Source: Chloranthus sessilifolius (taxonomy: Eukaryota > Streptophyta > Magnoliopsida > Chloranthales > Chloranthaceae). From it: DNA of 64,000 nt. The position numbers and the translations under genes are program-made. The stretch is from contig CM037598.1 in NCBI GenBank assembly GCA_021018995.1, positions 41,966,685-42,030,684 of the forward strand. Direction: 5' to 3'. Numbering within the stretch: the stretch's first letter is position 1; the number at the start of each line of letters is the position of its first letter. Of the stretch, positions 21,641 to 33,294 are shown in pieces. The notes under the pieces are model-generated. The model was not told the origin of the DNA. It was given only the letters and a program-made list of their open reading frames with translations, and made no database searches.

Positions 21641-23347
21641 CAATTGCCTCAAGCAGGGCAAATTGATTTTCACCGTCAAGGTTCTCCATCATTTCCTCCA
21701 TCCGGGCATTCCTTTCAAAAGGGACAGGACAACCCAAAGCTTGAGGAAATGGCGCTTGAGGTCACTGGTTCCTCACCGCTAGCCCATGACTAAACTTCTA
21801 TTTTTTCTTTTTCTTATTTCTTCTTCCCGAGGCTCAACCATGCCTCTTTATTTTTCTCTCCGCAGGGTGGCAATTCTTGGCTCTGTTCCAACAACATCCC
21901 CATCACACTCATTCAATAATCTATGGAAATGACCTCTCGGTCTCATACTCCACCGTTGTCTATCACCGACCTTAGGGTAGTGACAGCATTGGTTCCCTCA
22001 AAACTGGAGGAAGCTTCTTCAATTAAAAACTGACACTTGGGGTTAGCAACCGGCTGGCAGGGCAACCTCCCCTCATCTCTCCTAGCCAAGGCATTTGCAA
22101 TTTTGCTTATCTGCTCTTCCATTTCATGGATGCTCTGACTGTGAGAGCATCTAGCCTAAGCCAAGGACCCCAGGTTTTGCAATGAAGTCAAGACCTGGTC
22201 CTCGAAGGAAGCATTTCTTGGCTGAGATTGGGGTAAGACCAATTGATTTTATTGCTGATGGGGCTGCTGCTGGTGTTGGAAATTAGACCAAGGGGCATAT
22301 CCTTGATTGAGCTGCTACTGTGGCCTTTGGGCTGCATATAATTATCTTGCCTCCACCTCAGATTTGGGTGGTCTCTCCATTGGTAACCAGCATTTTGGTG
22401 CTAGTATCCAAATGGCTGTCAGTTGTAGCCACCAGATTGTTGCTGGCCAAAAGATTGCGCAACAGTAATATGTTCCAATACCAATTCAGGATATTGCCCT
22501 ACAGATGGACATTCCTCTACTGTGTGCTGTGGGGACTGGCATATCAGACATGCCTCCACCACTTGAGTAGCCCTTCTGGGTTGCATCACAGTCAATAATT
22601 TGTCAAACTTCTTTGAGAGGTTTGCCATCTGCAGCTGCAAATCATTGTTCCCAGACACCTCATAAACTTTTCCTCTTGACAATGCAGCAGGCCCCACTTT
22701 TGACACCGACTCCTGATTAGTTCTTGCCAGGGATAGCTTTTGAAAAGCATTTTTACTGATTACTTCAAACAATTCCCATGCCTCATCATCAATCTTGTGC
22801 ATGTAGGTTCTACCACAAGAGGCATCAACCTTATCTCTATTTTTCTCATCAATCCCATTGTAGAAGCTTTGTACAAGCTGTCAGTCTTGGATCTTGTGGT
22901 GGGGCCATTGTTTGAGCATTTCCTTAAACCTATCCCAGGCTTGATTAAAATACTCAGTTGGGGATTGGGCAAAAGCAAAAATTTCCTTCCTCAACTGGCT
23001 AGTTTTAGTCTCAGGGAAGAACTTTGTCAGGAACTTGGTCTGTAGGTCTTTCCACGAAGTGATGCCATTGTTGGGAAGAGTAGCCAACCAGGTACTGGCC
23101 CTATCCTTTAGAGAGAAGGGAAAGAGCCTGAGTCTAGTGGCCTCTGGTCCTAAACCAGCGATATTGAATGTGGTGCACAAGGCCAAGAACTAGTCAATGT
23201 GCTTGTAAGGATCTTCCTTGCTAAGCCCATGGAAAGAGGGCAGCATCTGTTTTAATTTCATAATTCCCTTGAACATCAGGGAATTGAATGCTAAATGGAG
23301 AGTTATAGTCATCCGGAGCATTCAACTCCTTGAGAGTTCTGGGTTGT
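21641..23347 (-). pseudogene. gag: Athila gag, main part, decayed
   Basis: The capsid region on the minus strand (23186-22881) has GLGPEATRLRLFPFSLKDRA..W, then TKFLTKFFPETKT, a retrotransposon-gag (PF03732-type) signature. It is followed by the nucleocapsid knuckle CLICQSPQHTVEEC (CX2CX4HX4C) at about 22549-22508. The top end reads QQPRTLKELNAPDDYNSPFSIQFPD and stops at 23347, where the Tat1 LTR starts. The missing N-terminus is across the insertion at 41055-41168. Several in-frame stops (for example around 22870) make it non-functional. Confidence 0.85.
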
Positions 23348-24048
23348 TGTGCGACCATGGATCCTCTCGAACACGTCGCGGCGATGCGCTCGCTTTTAAT
23401 GAAAATGTAGAGTCGCCACCCGAAGCTTTTGGTGACCTGGGAAACCTTCAAATCAATATTTTGAGCACCGAAGTGCTAAATATGACTCTGATTTACCGGT
23501 CTTTGCCAAAGGCTCTAGGGTAGGGGCTTCGGTTATCGATCGGGAAGGATTTAGGCACCCGATCAACCTGCATGTGGCGGTCTCTATCTATGGCCAAAAA
23601 TAAAAATAAAAGGGTGGAGTTTGCCCTTGTCCGAAGGCAATACAGCCCTATCAAGCTTTGAGCCAAACCGAAATTTCGGCGGCGTAATGGATTGAATCCT
23701 TGGATGGAGGAGACACCAAGAAGGTAGAGGAAGAGAGGGGTGAGCCGGAGCTCACGGGCCCTTGTTGCACCGTGGAAGACCGTCGCTTTAGTGTGCTTCT
23801 GATTGCTCAAATGGTATTGAAATGGACTCTAATGCAAAGATTTGATAGATAGGGAGTATAGAGTGAAGCTAGGGAATAGATTTTGACTAAAAGAAGGTGA
23901 TCTCATGGTTGAAATGGAGTGAAATAGGTGATCTAAGCTTGCTGGAATTCTGGAAAATAAATGGCATTTTCTCTCACTAGGACTTTCTCTCTCTTAAGCT
24001 CTCTAATCAACCAAAATTTTCAACCCTTTGGGAAGAGGGGCGCCTCTC

Positions 24049-24056
24049 TATTTATA
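24049..24056 (-). promoter_or_regulatory. Tat1 LTR TATA box
   Basis: CTATAAATAG on the minus strand. The equivalent in the 5' LTR is at 40161-40168. It is about 280 bp downstream of the palindromes in the direction of transcription. Confidence 0.65.
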
Positions 24057-24333
24057 GAGAAGGGATGGGTTAGGGGCTTACTTAAGAGCTAATGGGTTTA
24101 ACAATTAGGTAATCCCCCATCGAAGGTTTTCTAGGTTTTCAAGGTCCTAGGGTTTTGGGGAAACTGATTTCAATGGCAGATGATGGGGTGAGACAAAAGT
24201 GACTTAAGGGTTGCCAATAAGCTCAAAGGGGGTGAAACCAATCTTAAGACACCCACCTTAACTAAGGGGATGGTCAAAGGGTCAAACTAGATGAAGGGAA
24301 TTCAAGCAATTGATGACAGTTAGTGTAGCTAAG

Positions 24334-24507
24334 CTGGGCGTATATATTATATACGCCCAGTTTAGGAACAATAAATTTCACCAAAAATAGGGGAGCCTTG
24401 GGAAGATGAAGCCCGTGGTGCGTCCCACCTATGCTGGGCGTATAGATTATATACACCTGGCCAAATTTTCCCCAAAAAATGGCAGGCGTATATAATATAT
24501 ACACCTG
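24334..24507. repeat. Tat1 3' LTR palindromes (GGCGTATATA type)
   Basis: Three copies lie at 24334-24360 (perfect, 13-bp arms CTGGGCGTATATA around one base), 24434-24459 and 24483-24507. Confidence 0.95.
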
Positions 24508-24917
24508 ACTAATCTAACAAATAAAATTGGTCATGATTTTATGTGAAACTTCAATCGGCCATAACTTTTGAACTGTAGCTCCAAATTGGGTGATCTTTGG
24601 CTTGTTGGAAAGATGGAGAAGTCCTCTTTCCAATGGTATATGGCTCATCCTTGGTAATGGTCTGTGTGAAATTCTGTATAAAATTCTATAGTTTTCCTCC
24701 CATCAACTACTCAAAAAGGTTCAAGTTAGGTATGGGAAGGGAATCTAGGGTTTAGGAGTGATTTCTAAGGGTTGGGAAATGGTTCTAAAGGTTTCAGGGT
24801 GATTCCTAAAGGTCTGGGTGGATATCTACGGGTTCAGGGGTGCCATCGGAAGCACAAGGGTACGTCTCTCCCGAAGTATAGATTGATCGGGCCTTGGGCC
24901 GAATTTGGGTGTCTACA

Positions 24918-24935
24918 GATGCCCCTCTTTGGTAT
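24918..24935 (-). promoter_or_regulatory. Tat1 polypurine tract
   Basis: AAAGAGGGGCATC on the minus strand ends directly at the 3' LTR start. It is purine-rich and correctly placed. Confidence 0.75.
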
Positions 24936-26478
24936 TCGATCACTAATGATCGGATGCCAAAGACAAGAGACATCCGAAGAGGTCCAAGGCACGTTTGATG
25001 GGTTCGCCTGGTTCAACTCAATTCTCAAACATTCATGGTGATGGTGAGTGTACGTAAGCCCTCTCATTTCGGGATATCGTCAGTACCTCAAAGCTAACAG
25101 TCCCCAAGCGCATTGCGACATTACTAGGCATAACTATGATGATCACAAAAAGTGTAAGCCCGCTAGCCGAGATATCATCCACTTCCTGAGGGAAATTATA
25201 GATTTGTGATGTTGAGTATTAATCTGAACCAGACAACTCCATGAAACGGGATGATCGATCTATGCTTCGAAATTGATACGAAGCACGCAAAGCGAAGGCC
25301 TAAACAATGTGTCCAATCCTATGGGGTATTGATAGCTCCATTGGATTGGGCACGGGTGCTCTTACCTAGGTAAGGCTCGGAGTCTTTGGGCGAACCCATC
25401 AACCTCAAGGTTATTTTAGCACGCTTTACCCGAGTGAAGCGAATATTAATGTCGCAACCCTTCTTGGGAATGCATGCCCATTTTTTGAGTAAAATTTTTT
25501 TTTTGTGTTTCCTTTTTCTGAATTTTTTTGTTCCGAGGCCTCTAAGCAAAGCTCAAGGACCTCTAGCAACTTTATTTTTGCAAAATTCTTTAAGTGGATC
25601 AAATGTCAGTTGATACGCTTTAAGAGTGTGTGCGCTCTGCCAGGGATAGGTACGCCTCGGGGATGTGTACGTACCAGTGGTGAGGTGCTCCTGATTCACA
25701 TGAACCGGAGTGCCTTAACTTAAGACAAAGCTAAAGATCGGGCTAGGACCGATTATCCCTTGAAAGAGATGGCCAATTCTAACCTCCATCCCTAATGAAA
25801 TCACATCTTACTAACTATGCATAGACAGACACCCATCAGGGGCGATAAGCAGCAAAATAGGCGCGAATGGAAGCCTCGACCCTAAGGTACAATTTACGAG
25901 GACAAACGACCATCCTGCGGATACCCAGACGCAAGTGCGTACATTCAACAGGGACACCATGCCTATACAAGTTTTAAGCCTGTGTAAAAAAGAAATAAAA
26001 GGGAATGAGCCCTTCAGTCTGTATGTTTGTACATAGTTTGGTTGGTTGTATTTTCATTTTTGACGGGTCAGTTTCAACTGACAATAGGCTTTTCGAATGG
26101 TTTGAAGTCGGGGGCACTCTTGGTCAGCATAGATCCGAAGGGGGATAACCAGAGCGAATGCTTGGAAGGTGGGGTCAACCTACTCAGGGTTTTTTACTAA
26201 GCGGCAACAGGTTGTTATTTCTTCTCCTCTTTTTTTATTCTTTTTTTTTTTCTCTTCTCTCTTTTTTTTTTTTCTTTTTTTCATGTCAGATTGAGACTCT
26301 GGGCATGCTCAAACTGCCTTTATTTTTGCACGTATCCTTAGGCGAATCAACTTGCCATGTTGATATACCTTAGGGACGTGTGCATTCTGGTGATGGGTTC
26401 TTGGTTTGCCTGCCGGATCAGACCTCAACCTCAGCTGGGGGAGATCTGGGGCTAAGTGTACGCTCCCAGGAGTGACAG

Positions 26479-26617
26479 GTGATGAATGAAATTCATTTGC
26501 CTGTCGGATCAGGTATGGGGTGTCCCAGTGTAAGACGGGGTTCGAGAACTTTCGATGAATGAAATTCATTTGCCTGCCGGATCAGGTATGGGGTGTCTCG
26601 GGGTTTGAGAACTTTCG
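26479..26617. repeat. Direct duplication of about 70 bp
   Basis: Units at 26479-26551 and 26552-26617 both begin GATGAATGAAATTCATTTGC and share GGATCAGGTATGGGGTGTC and GAGAACTTTC. Each contains the small palindrome AATGAAATTCATT. Confidence 0.9.
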
Positions 26618-27159
26618 GGTGGACCCTGATCATTCCGAATTAATTTAACACGGCTCTCAGAGTAGGGCAAACAGGCGTTGCGACGCTCTTTTGAGAACCA
26701 GCGTTTGTGTATATATATATATTTTCTTTTTATTATTATTTTTTCTCTCTTTTTTTTTATTTTGTGGGCGCATTAGGTGGGCGCCTACTGATCTAGACCC
26801 GTTTATTATAGCACGGTCCCTTTGGGCCAATCGAAGGAAACTCGAAGGGTCATTTGGGGATGCGTGCACCCTTGCCCGCTAATACGTGGGCCTCTAAGGG
26901 GGGGCTGGATCGAGGTCTATAGCATACAAGGGGTCCGTCGGGCCTCAAAATAAAAAATGGTCGGGTAGTTAAAAAACTACCATTTTTTCGAAGGCGATAT
27001 ATTATATACCGACCAAAATCTGGAGAAAATGGTCACGATATATTATATACGCCTGCCTAAAACTAGTAGCATAAAACCGCCTTTGAGCCCACAAGAGGGG
27101 CCCCCCTTTTCAAATTCTATCTCTCTCCCTCCTTCCTTCTTGAGTTCGGGACAGCCCCC

Positions 27160-27690
27160 TAGGGTTTTTATGGGAAAGGGAAATCTATTATCTTTTTTGA
27201 AATTTTCTCCTTCACAGTGTGGGGCTTTTTATGGGAAAGGGAATTCTATTATCTTTTTTGAAATTTTTCTCCTCCACTGTGTGGGGTTTTTAAAAGGAAA
27301 GGAAAATCTATTATTTTTTTTGAAATTTTTCTCCTCCACAGTGTGAGGTTTTTTATAGGAAAGAAAAATCTATTATCTTTTTTTGAAATTTTTCTCCTTC
27401 ACAGTGTGGGGCTTTTTATGGGAAAGGGAAATCTATTATCTTTTTTTGAAATTTTTCTCCTTCACAGTGTGGGGCTTTTTATGGGAAAGGGAAATCTATT
27501 ATCTTTTTTGAAATTTTCTCTTCCACAGTGTGGAGCTTTTTATGGGAAAGGGAAATCTATTATCTTTTTTGAAATTTTCTCTTTCACAGTGTGGGGCTTT
27601 TTATGGGAAAGGGAAATCTATTATCTTTTTTGAAATTTTCTCTTCCACAGTGTGAGGCTTTTTATGGGAAAGGGAAATCTATTATCTTTT
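27160..27690. repeat. Minisatellite, about nine units of about 60 bp
   Basis: Each unit reads TTTTTATGGGAAAGGGAAA, TCTATTATCTTTTTTG, AAATTTTCTC, then CACAGTGTGGGGC, with small length differences in the T runs. Plus-strand open frames here only reflect the repeat. Confidence 0.93.
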
Positions 27691-28039
27691 TTTTGTTTTG
27701 TATTTTTTTTTTTTTCTTTCCTTTTGGATCTTTTGGGATGTCGGTACTTACAAGGCCAAACCAGTGGGTCCTTTTTTGAGCATTGTCGAACCCTGTTCAT
27801 GAGATACAGGTTTTTCCTTTAAACGTGGGAAGGTCAGCTTCCCAGGGGTTGGTCTAGTCTTCTATCTTTCCCTTTGGTCATGCGTCAGACGCTGCAGTAG
27901 AGATGACACACTTGATCGGGATCTGATCCAATTTTCACATGAGTGGCCCCTCAAAAAAGGAGGAAAAAGGGTTCAAATTGAAATGGGCGGGCCAGAACAG
28001 GTCTTCTCCTAATCTCTCTTTTCTTGACATTTTTGCTCA

Positions 28040-28230
28040 TAGCGCCCAAGATGGGTTTTCGCCATGCCCGTCATCCCTGTTTTTACCCGTAGCGCCCTTT
28101 CGGGTTTTCACTATGTCCATGGGTTCGCTTTCTTACCCCAGGTCCCCTTTCAGGTTTTCACCTGGTCCGCGTGAGTTCACTGTTTTTACCCGTGGCGCCC
28201 TTTCGAGTTTTCACCACGTCCGTCTTGCTT
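28040..28230. repeat. Tandem repeats with GCGCCCTTTCGGGTTTTCAC core
   Basis: Four units of about 50-60 bp share TTTTTACCCGTAGCGCCC or a variant and GGGTTTTCACYAYGTCC. Confidence 0.8.
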
Positions 28231-28871
28231 TGAACCCAAAAAAAATTATTATTATTATTATTTTTTCTTTTTCTTCTTTTTTTCTTTCTTTCTTTTTTTT
28301 TTTTTTTTAGAACCAGAAGGCCACGACATGGACGTCGATTCCATCATAGCCGGCTGAATGAAGTTCTGTGTGTTTGTTAACTCAGCTTGTTCTGATGCAG
28401 TAGATGTTATGACCGCTTGTGGACCTTAAAGAGGGCTTTCCTCCGGGTTGTAATGTGGCCGGGGTTCAAACAGGTTGGGTTTTACTGGGGATTTGGATCT
28501 AAGTTTTGAGTAAATTCTAGATTCGGGGACTCCTCTTTCTTTCCAAAGGCTTTTTATGCCCCAGTCATTTCTTTTTTCTTAGCCCCCCTCTCTTTTTTTT
28601 TTGGGGGGGTTTACTTTCTTCTTCTTTCTCTTTTTTTCTTCTTTTCCTTTTTTTTGGTTTGGATTTTCCCTCTTTTTTCTTCTCTTTTTCTGGAATTTCA
28701 GGAGGGGTATATGAAAGAAATGGTGATTGGCCCGACGTGTGTAGCAAAAAGGGTGAAAGTTTTCAGGGAATATTTCTTTTGGGCTACTTATCTTTGAAAT
28801 GATGGCCTCTTTTATGGGGTCCTTAAGCGGTCACGCATCTACTTTTATCAAAACTTACCTTGTCCCAAGAC

Positions 28872-29956
28872 CTATGAGTAGAACTTGCGGAGGTATCCAG
28901 CGTTGATGGGCTCAGGAAAGTGGTCTCCGTCCATGGTGGCAATGCGAACGGCGTATCCTGGCAAAACCTCTCGGATGATGTAGGGTCCTTCCCAATTCGG
29001 CCTAAACTTCCCTCTCGGATCGACGTGGAGAGACGGGAAAATTTTCTTCAGTACAGTGTCTCCTACCTTCAGATCTCAGCCGCGGATGCGCTTATTGTAA
29101 GCACATGCAATTCTCCTCTGATAGATCTGGGTGTGGCACAAGGCCAGGAGTCTTTTCTCGTCAATCAAGTCTAGCTACTCAAAACAGACTCTTTCCTTCT
29201 AAGCTTTAGGTAGATGGGATTCTAAAAGGATACGGAGCGACGGTATTTTGACCTCAACGGGTAGCACGGCCTCGATTCCATACACAAGGGAGAATGGTGT
29301 TGCCCCTGTAGCAGTGCGGATAGACGTTCTATAGGCCCAAAGTGCGAAGGGTAACTGCTCACTCCAATCTCTGCAAGTAACTACCATCTTCTCCATGATG
29401 CGGATCAAAGTTTTGTTGGCTGCCTCTACAGCTCCATTCGTTTGTGGCCTGTATGGGGATGATCGATGATGCTTGATCTGGTACTGCTCACACAAGGCCC
29501 GGATGCGCCTATTAGCAAAATTAGTGCCATTATCAGTGATGATATCTTTGGGTACGCCGAATCTGCAAATGATGTTGTTCTTGATGAATTTCTTGACATG
29601 ACTGGCCTTAATGCTCGTATAGGAGGCTGCCTCTACCCATTTTGTGAAGTATTCCATAGCGACGACGATGAACTGATGCCCGTTGGAGGCTTTCGGATTG
29701 ATTTTGCCGATGACATCGAGACCCCAAGTGGCGAACGGCCAAGGAGTGGCCATGCTATGTAAGTCAATGGCCGGAGCGTGTATTAGACTGGAGTGCTCTT
29801 GGCATTTGTAGCACTTCTGTACGTGCTTGCAGCAATCGGTCTCCAAAGTGGTTCAAAAGTATCCTTGCCTTAGAATTTTCTTCGCAAGCATGTGTCCACT
29901 GACGTGTGCCCCGCAGACTCCTTCATGATCTCACCCGCTTCTTTCTGGGTTAGGCA
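28872..29956 (-). pseudogene. pol: Tat1 integrase
   Basis: The zinc finger (CGAHVSGHMLAKKILRQGYF ... CYKC) is interrupted by a TGA. It is followed by 215 open codons (29846-29199) with the catalytic core: D44 (WGLDVIGK), D105 (ITDNGTNF) and E141 (NGAVEAANK), all present. The C-terminal part continues below 29199 through stops (DLKVGDTVLKK, FRPNWEGPYIIREVLPG) and ends with NAGYLRKFYS and TAG at 28872-28874. Integrase would insert the cDNA in the nucleus. The core is chemically complete but the protein is broken by stops. Confidence 0.9.
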
Positions 29957-31087
29957 TCAGAGCAGAATATTGTCGTGAGACCGTCTATACAGGAGATCGC
30001 CGCAGACAACATAGTTCATTGCCAATCGCTGGATGGTGTGTTTGTCTACCTTTGATGTTCCTTCCGGGACAGTTCGGGTCTCGAGGAAATTCTTGATGTC
30101 TGAGAACCAGGGTGGCTCATTATCTAACTCTGTAGGTCCCTCGATTAGGTGACAGAAAGCCGGCTCGCTCCTCTGCTCTATCATGATCGGCTTCATCACA
30201 ACTCCATATGGAATCTCAACCATAGAGGCCAGGGTAGCCAGGGCGTCAGCAAACCGATTCCTTGCTCGTGGTACATAGGAGAAGGTGACTTCCTCAAAGC
30301 AAGTTATTAGATCCTCAAGATGTTCATGGTATGGGATCAGTTTCTCATCCTTGGTCTTCCAATCTCCGTTGGTCTGGCATATAATTAACTGTGAATCTCC
30401 AAAGACCCTAAGGTGAGTTATATTCAGGTCGAGAGCCGCCTGTAAACCAGCTGTACAGGCCTCATACTTGGCCATATTGTTGGTGTATGGGAAGTTTAAT
30501 TTGATTGAGATGGGTACATGAGACCCTCTTGGTGAGATAAGAATGGCGCCAACTCCTTGGCCCTCAACGTGCGATGCTCCATCGAAGTGCATTACCCAGG
30601 GGTCCTCCGTTTCCTCTGTATCCTCGTCAGTCATGAACAGAGTGTCCTCATCGAGGAATTCGGTCATTAGAGGCTCATAGTCTGGCAGAGGGTTCTCAGC
30701 AAGATGATCAGTGAGTGTCGGCCCCTTGATCGACTTCTGGGTGACATAAGTAATGTCAAATTCGGATAGGAGTAGTTGCCATCTTACAGTTCGGCCAGTG
30801 AGTGCAGGTTTCTCGAATAGGTACTTTAGCGGATCCATCCGTGCTAGAAGTAGGATGGCTTGGAATAACAGGTAGTGCCGAAGTCTTTGAGTATCCCAAA
30901 CGAGTGCCAAGCATGCTTTCTCCATATGAGAATAGCGTGTCTCGTAATCAGTGAATTTCTTGCTTAGATAATAGATGGCTTGCTCTCTTCTTCGTGTCAC
31001 ATCATGCTGCCCTAACACACAGCCCATGGAAAACTCTATCGTGGACAGGTACATTATCAGGGGTCTATCAGGTACGGGCGGTACCAA
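29957..31087 (-). pseudogene. pol: Tat1 RNase H and archaeal-type RNase H (376 open codons)
   Basis: Residues 1-130 are the Ty3-type RNase H. The expected catalytic Asp near the start is replaced (MYLSTIEFSMGCVL), which is usual in Tat elements. Residues about 165-290 are the additional archaeal-type RNase H: D169 (MHFDGAS), E209 (AKYEACTAGLQAAL), D231 (VFGDSQLI) and D281 (NRFADALATLA). All four catalytic positions are present. The acidic linker between the domains (LDEDTLFMTDEDTEETED) is typical. This second domain is thought to take over degradation of the RNA strand. It is the longest clean segment of Tat1 pol. Confidence 0.93.
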
Positions 31088-32064
31088 TACCGAAGGTTTC
31101 AGGAGGTAACCTTTAATCTTGTCGAATGTAGCCTGGTAGTCATCATTCCATTCAACCGGTGAGTCCTTTCTTAGTAATTTGAAGATTAGTGCGCATATCG
31201 GAGTTAACTGTGCGATGAATCGGCTAATGTACTAGATTCTGCCTAAGAAGCCTCTGACTTACTTCTCTGTAGACGGTGGCGACATTTCAGTGATGGCCTT
31301 GATCTTGGTCGGATCGACCTCGATCCCTCTCCTGCTAACAATAAAGCCCAACAACTTTCCTGACATAGCGCCGAAGGCGCACTTCAATTCTCAAATAGCT
31401 TCTGAAGGTTTATCAAGTGGTCCTCCCTTTCTGGTGATTTGGCAATCATGTCGTCGATGTACACTTCGATCTCTCGGTGCATCATGACGTGGAACAGGAC
31501 CGTCATTGCTCTTTGGTAGGTTGCCCCAGCATTCTTCAGCCCGAATGGCATTACTCGATAGCAAAAGGTTCCCTAGGGGGTAATGAACGTTGTCTTCTCG
31601 CGGTCAACCTCTGCCATTTTGGTCTGATTGTATCCTGAGAATCCATTCATAAACGAAAGCATCCCGTGCTTAGCTATGTTATCAACCAAGATGTCGATGT
31701 GTGGCAGTGGGAAATCGTCCTTCGGGCTTGCTCTATTCAAATTACAAAAATCGATACACATGTGGACCTTTCCATCCTTCTTCGGCACAGGTACGATATT
31801 GGCTAGCCATTGCGAGTACTTGGATACCATGAGGAAACTTGCGTCATACTGCTTAATGACCTCGTCCTTCACCTTCAACATCCATTCGGGTCAGAGGTGT
31901 CTCAGCTTCTGTTTAACCAGCTTAACATCGGGGTAGAGTGGCAACTCATGCTCAACCAGATCGGTATCCAAACCAGGCATGTCTTCATACGACCATGCGA
32001 AGACGTCTTAGTATGACCAAAGAAAGTCTATCATACCTTTCCTCTCTACGGGGGACAGCGATGT
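31088..32064 (-). pseudogene. pol: Tat1 reverse transcriptase, decayed
   Basis: The N-terminal half (31881-31573) has VKDEVIKQYDASFL, IVPVPKKDGK, CIDFCNLNRASPKDDFPLPHIDILVDN and MNGFSGYNQ. After a stop come the FCYRVMPFGLKNAGATYQ-type block and the catalytic YIDD box (complement of 31450-31461), both intact. The thumb region down to 31088 is broken by several stops and shifts. No RT could be made, but motif order is normal. Confidence 0.85.
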
Positions 32065-32364
32065 TCAGATTTTGGTGATTATGGGGGCCTCTGTGGTGCC
32101 CAAATTGACATCCTCCGTCTCTTCGACGATCGGGGTAGGGCCATGCTCGAAATCGGCAAATTGTTTGAGGAGCTCATTGGGGAGCTCATCGGTTTGACCT
32201 TCCTCGTCCAGACTCGTGGCTCCTACCTCTTCTTGTATTTCTACAGGAAAGGGGTCGGCTTCACGTGGGACAGGTATCACGACATCGATTTTAATTTTAT
32301 TAGGATTTTTAAAGGACAATATTTTTAGAATTGGTATTTTTTCTATTTTTATGGTCTTTTGCAT
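32065..32364 (-). pseudogene. pol: Tat1 acidic linker upstream of RT
   Basis: Ninety-nine open codons, strongly acidic, including DELPNELLKQFADFEHG and EETEDVNLGT. This block is regularly found just before RT in Tat-lineage polyproteins. No enzyme domain is present. Confidence 0.65.
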
Positions 32365-32505
32365 TTTTTCGGAGGTCAGCCCCTGGCGAGGTGGATCCCT
32401 ATATATACAAGATAGAGTGGTCCAGAGGCTAACCTCACTTTTTATAGGTTATTTTTTTTTTTGAGAGTCGGTGCCGTTTTCACGGTGTTTGGCGGCTCTC
32501 AAGAG

Positions 32506-33207
32506 TTAGGGCAAGGATGCCCAGTTACTCACCTGCGAGGCTTGGCCTTTACCTCTTTGATTGGGAGCGGCATCGGTAGGCTCTTGCAGTTCATCCCTCA
32601 ACATATTTACAGAGGGATCCTCGAGGACCCTGTCCTCTATGGTTAGGATGGGCCCAGAGTGGCTGGCACTGGAGCGATGGGTGGACCGGGGAACTTCTTC
32701 CTCAAATAAGGAAAGGGCGGCTAAGTCTATTTTGAAGTTTGGGGGGATGATGTAGGGATTGGTGGGGTGGACGGAAGCAGGCTTATGTGGGGTGACCCTT
32801 GTCTCCCCATTCAGATCAATTTTTACTACCCCGGTGCTCACAAAGGTTTCACAGATGTGGGGGTGAGCGTGAGGTTCCTCTTCTAAGATGATTCCTTTGG
32901 CCTTGGCGACTGCTGCGGCTCTCATCTTTTCCTTGGCCTCTCTGACTTCTTCTTCTCTGGGCCTGTAGCCTAAGCCGAATTTAGTTTGTTGCCCCTTGGC
33001 CTTGACGGGGTCTCTTCTTCCTTGGAGGCGTGGGCCCAGTCCTTTCCCTTTTTGATGGCCCCATCTGTGGAGCATGAACACAGCTGCGTCCATTCCTCCC
33101 CCAGTTTTATCCGAGGTCTTTTCAGTTGGTCCGAGGGTGACGGCTGAGAAGTCATACTCGAATCGGTGAAGATCGGCGTCCTCTGTTGTGTGCAGTATGT
33201 TCAGCAC
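32506..33207 (-). pseudogene. pol: Tat1 polyprotein segment with G-patch domain
   Basis: A 233-codon open frame between protease and RT. Residues about 41-82 read AAVFMLHRWGHQKGKGLGP...LGY, with the spaced glycines of a G-patch (Gx2GxGLG). G-patch domains bind nucleic acid or activate DEAH helicases, and one follows the protease in betaretroviruses. The rest is a charged helix (EEEVREAKEKMRAAAVAKAKG) and a linker. I infer an RNA-binding or maturation role by analogy. Confidence 0.7.
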
Positions 33208-33294
33208 TTTCAGATTCTCAATGTGCAGAGTGCTTCTTTCCCTGTCTTCTCTGCTCTCGCCTAAGATGGTGACAATTTTTCCTTTCGAGATGAA

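Larger units (their letters stand above)
23348..24917 (-). repeat. Tat1 3' LTR
   Basis: On the minus strand it runs from TGTAGACACCC (24917) to CATGGTCGCACA (23348) and matches 39459-41030. It holds three palindromes at 24334-24507. It lacks the fourth one present in the 5' LTR. Confidence 0.92.
24936..28871 (-). other. Tat1 3' untranslated region with repeats
   Basis: This 3.9 kb between integrase and the PPT has no coding frame that I can support. It holds a direct duplication (26479-26617), two GGCGATATA-type palindromes (about 26991-27057), a 60-bp tandem array (27160-27690), a second array (28040-28230) and long polypurine/polypyrimidine tracts at 26214-26285, 26720-26762, 27685-27722, 28228-28311 and 28565-28690. 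Confidence 0.7.

Noticed and set aside
27160-27690. Regular repeats that could suggest a CRISPR array
   Set aside because: Units are contiguous and similar throughout with no unique spacers, in a plant retrotransposon UTR.
27029-27779. Plus-strand frames with repeated MGKGNLLSF units
   Set aside because: A 60-bp minisatellite whose period keeps frames open; antisense to the element and in its UTR.
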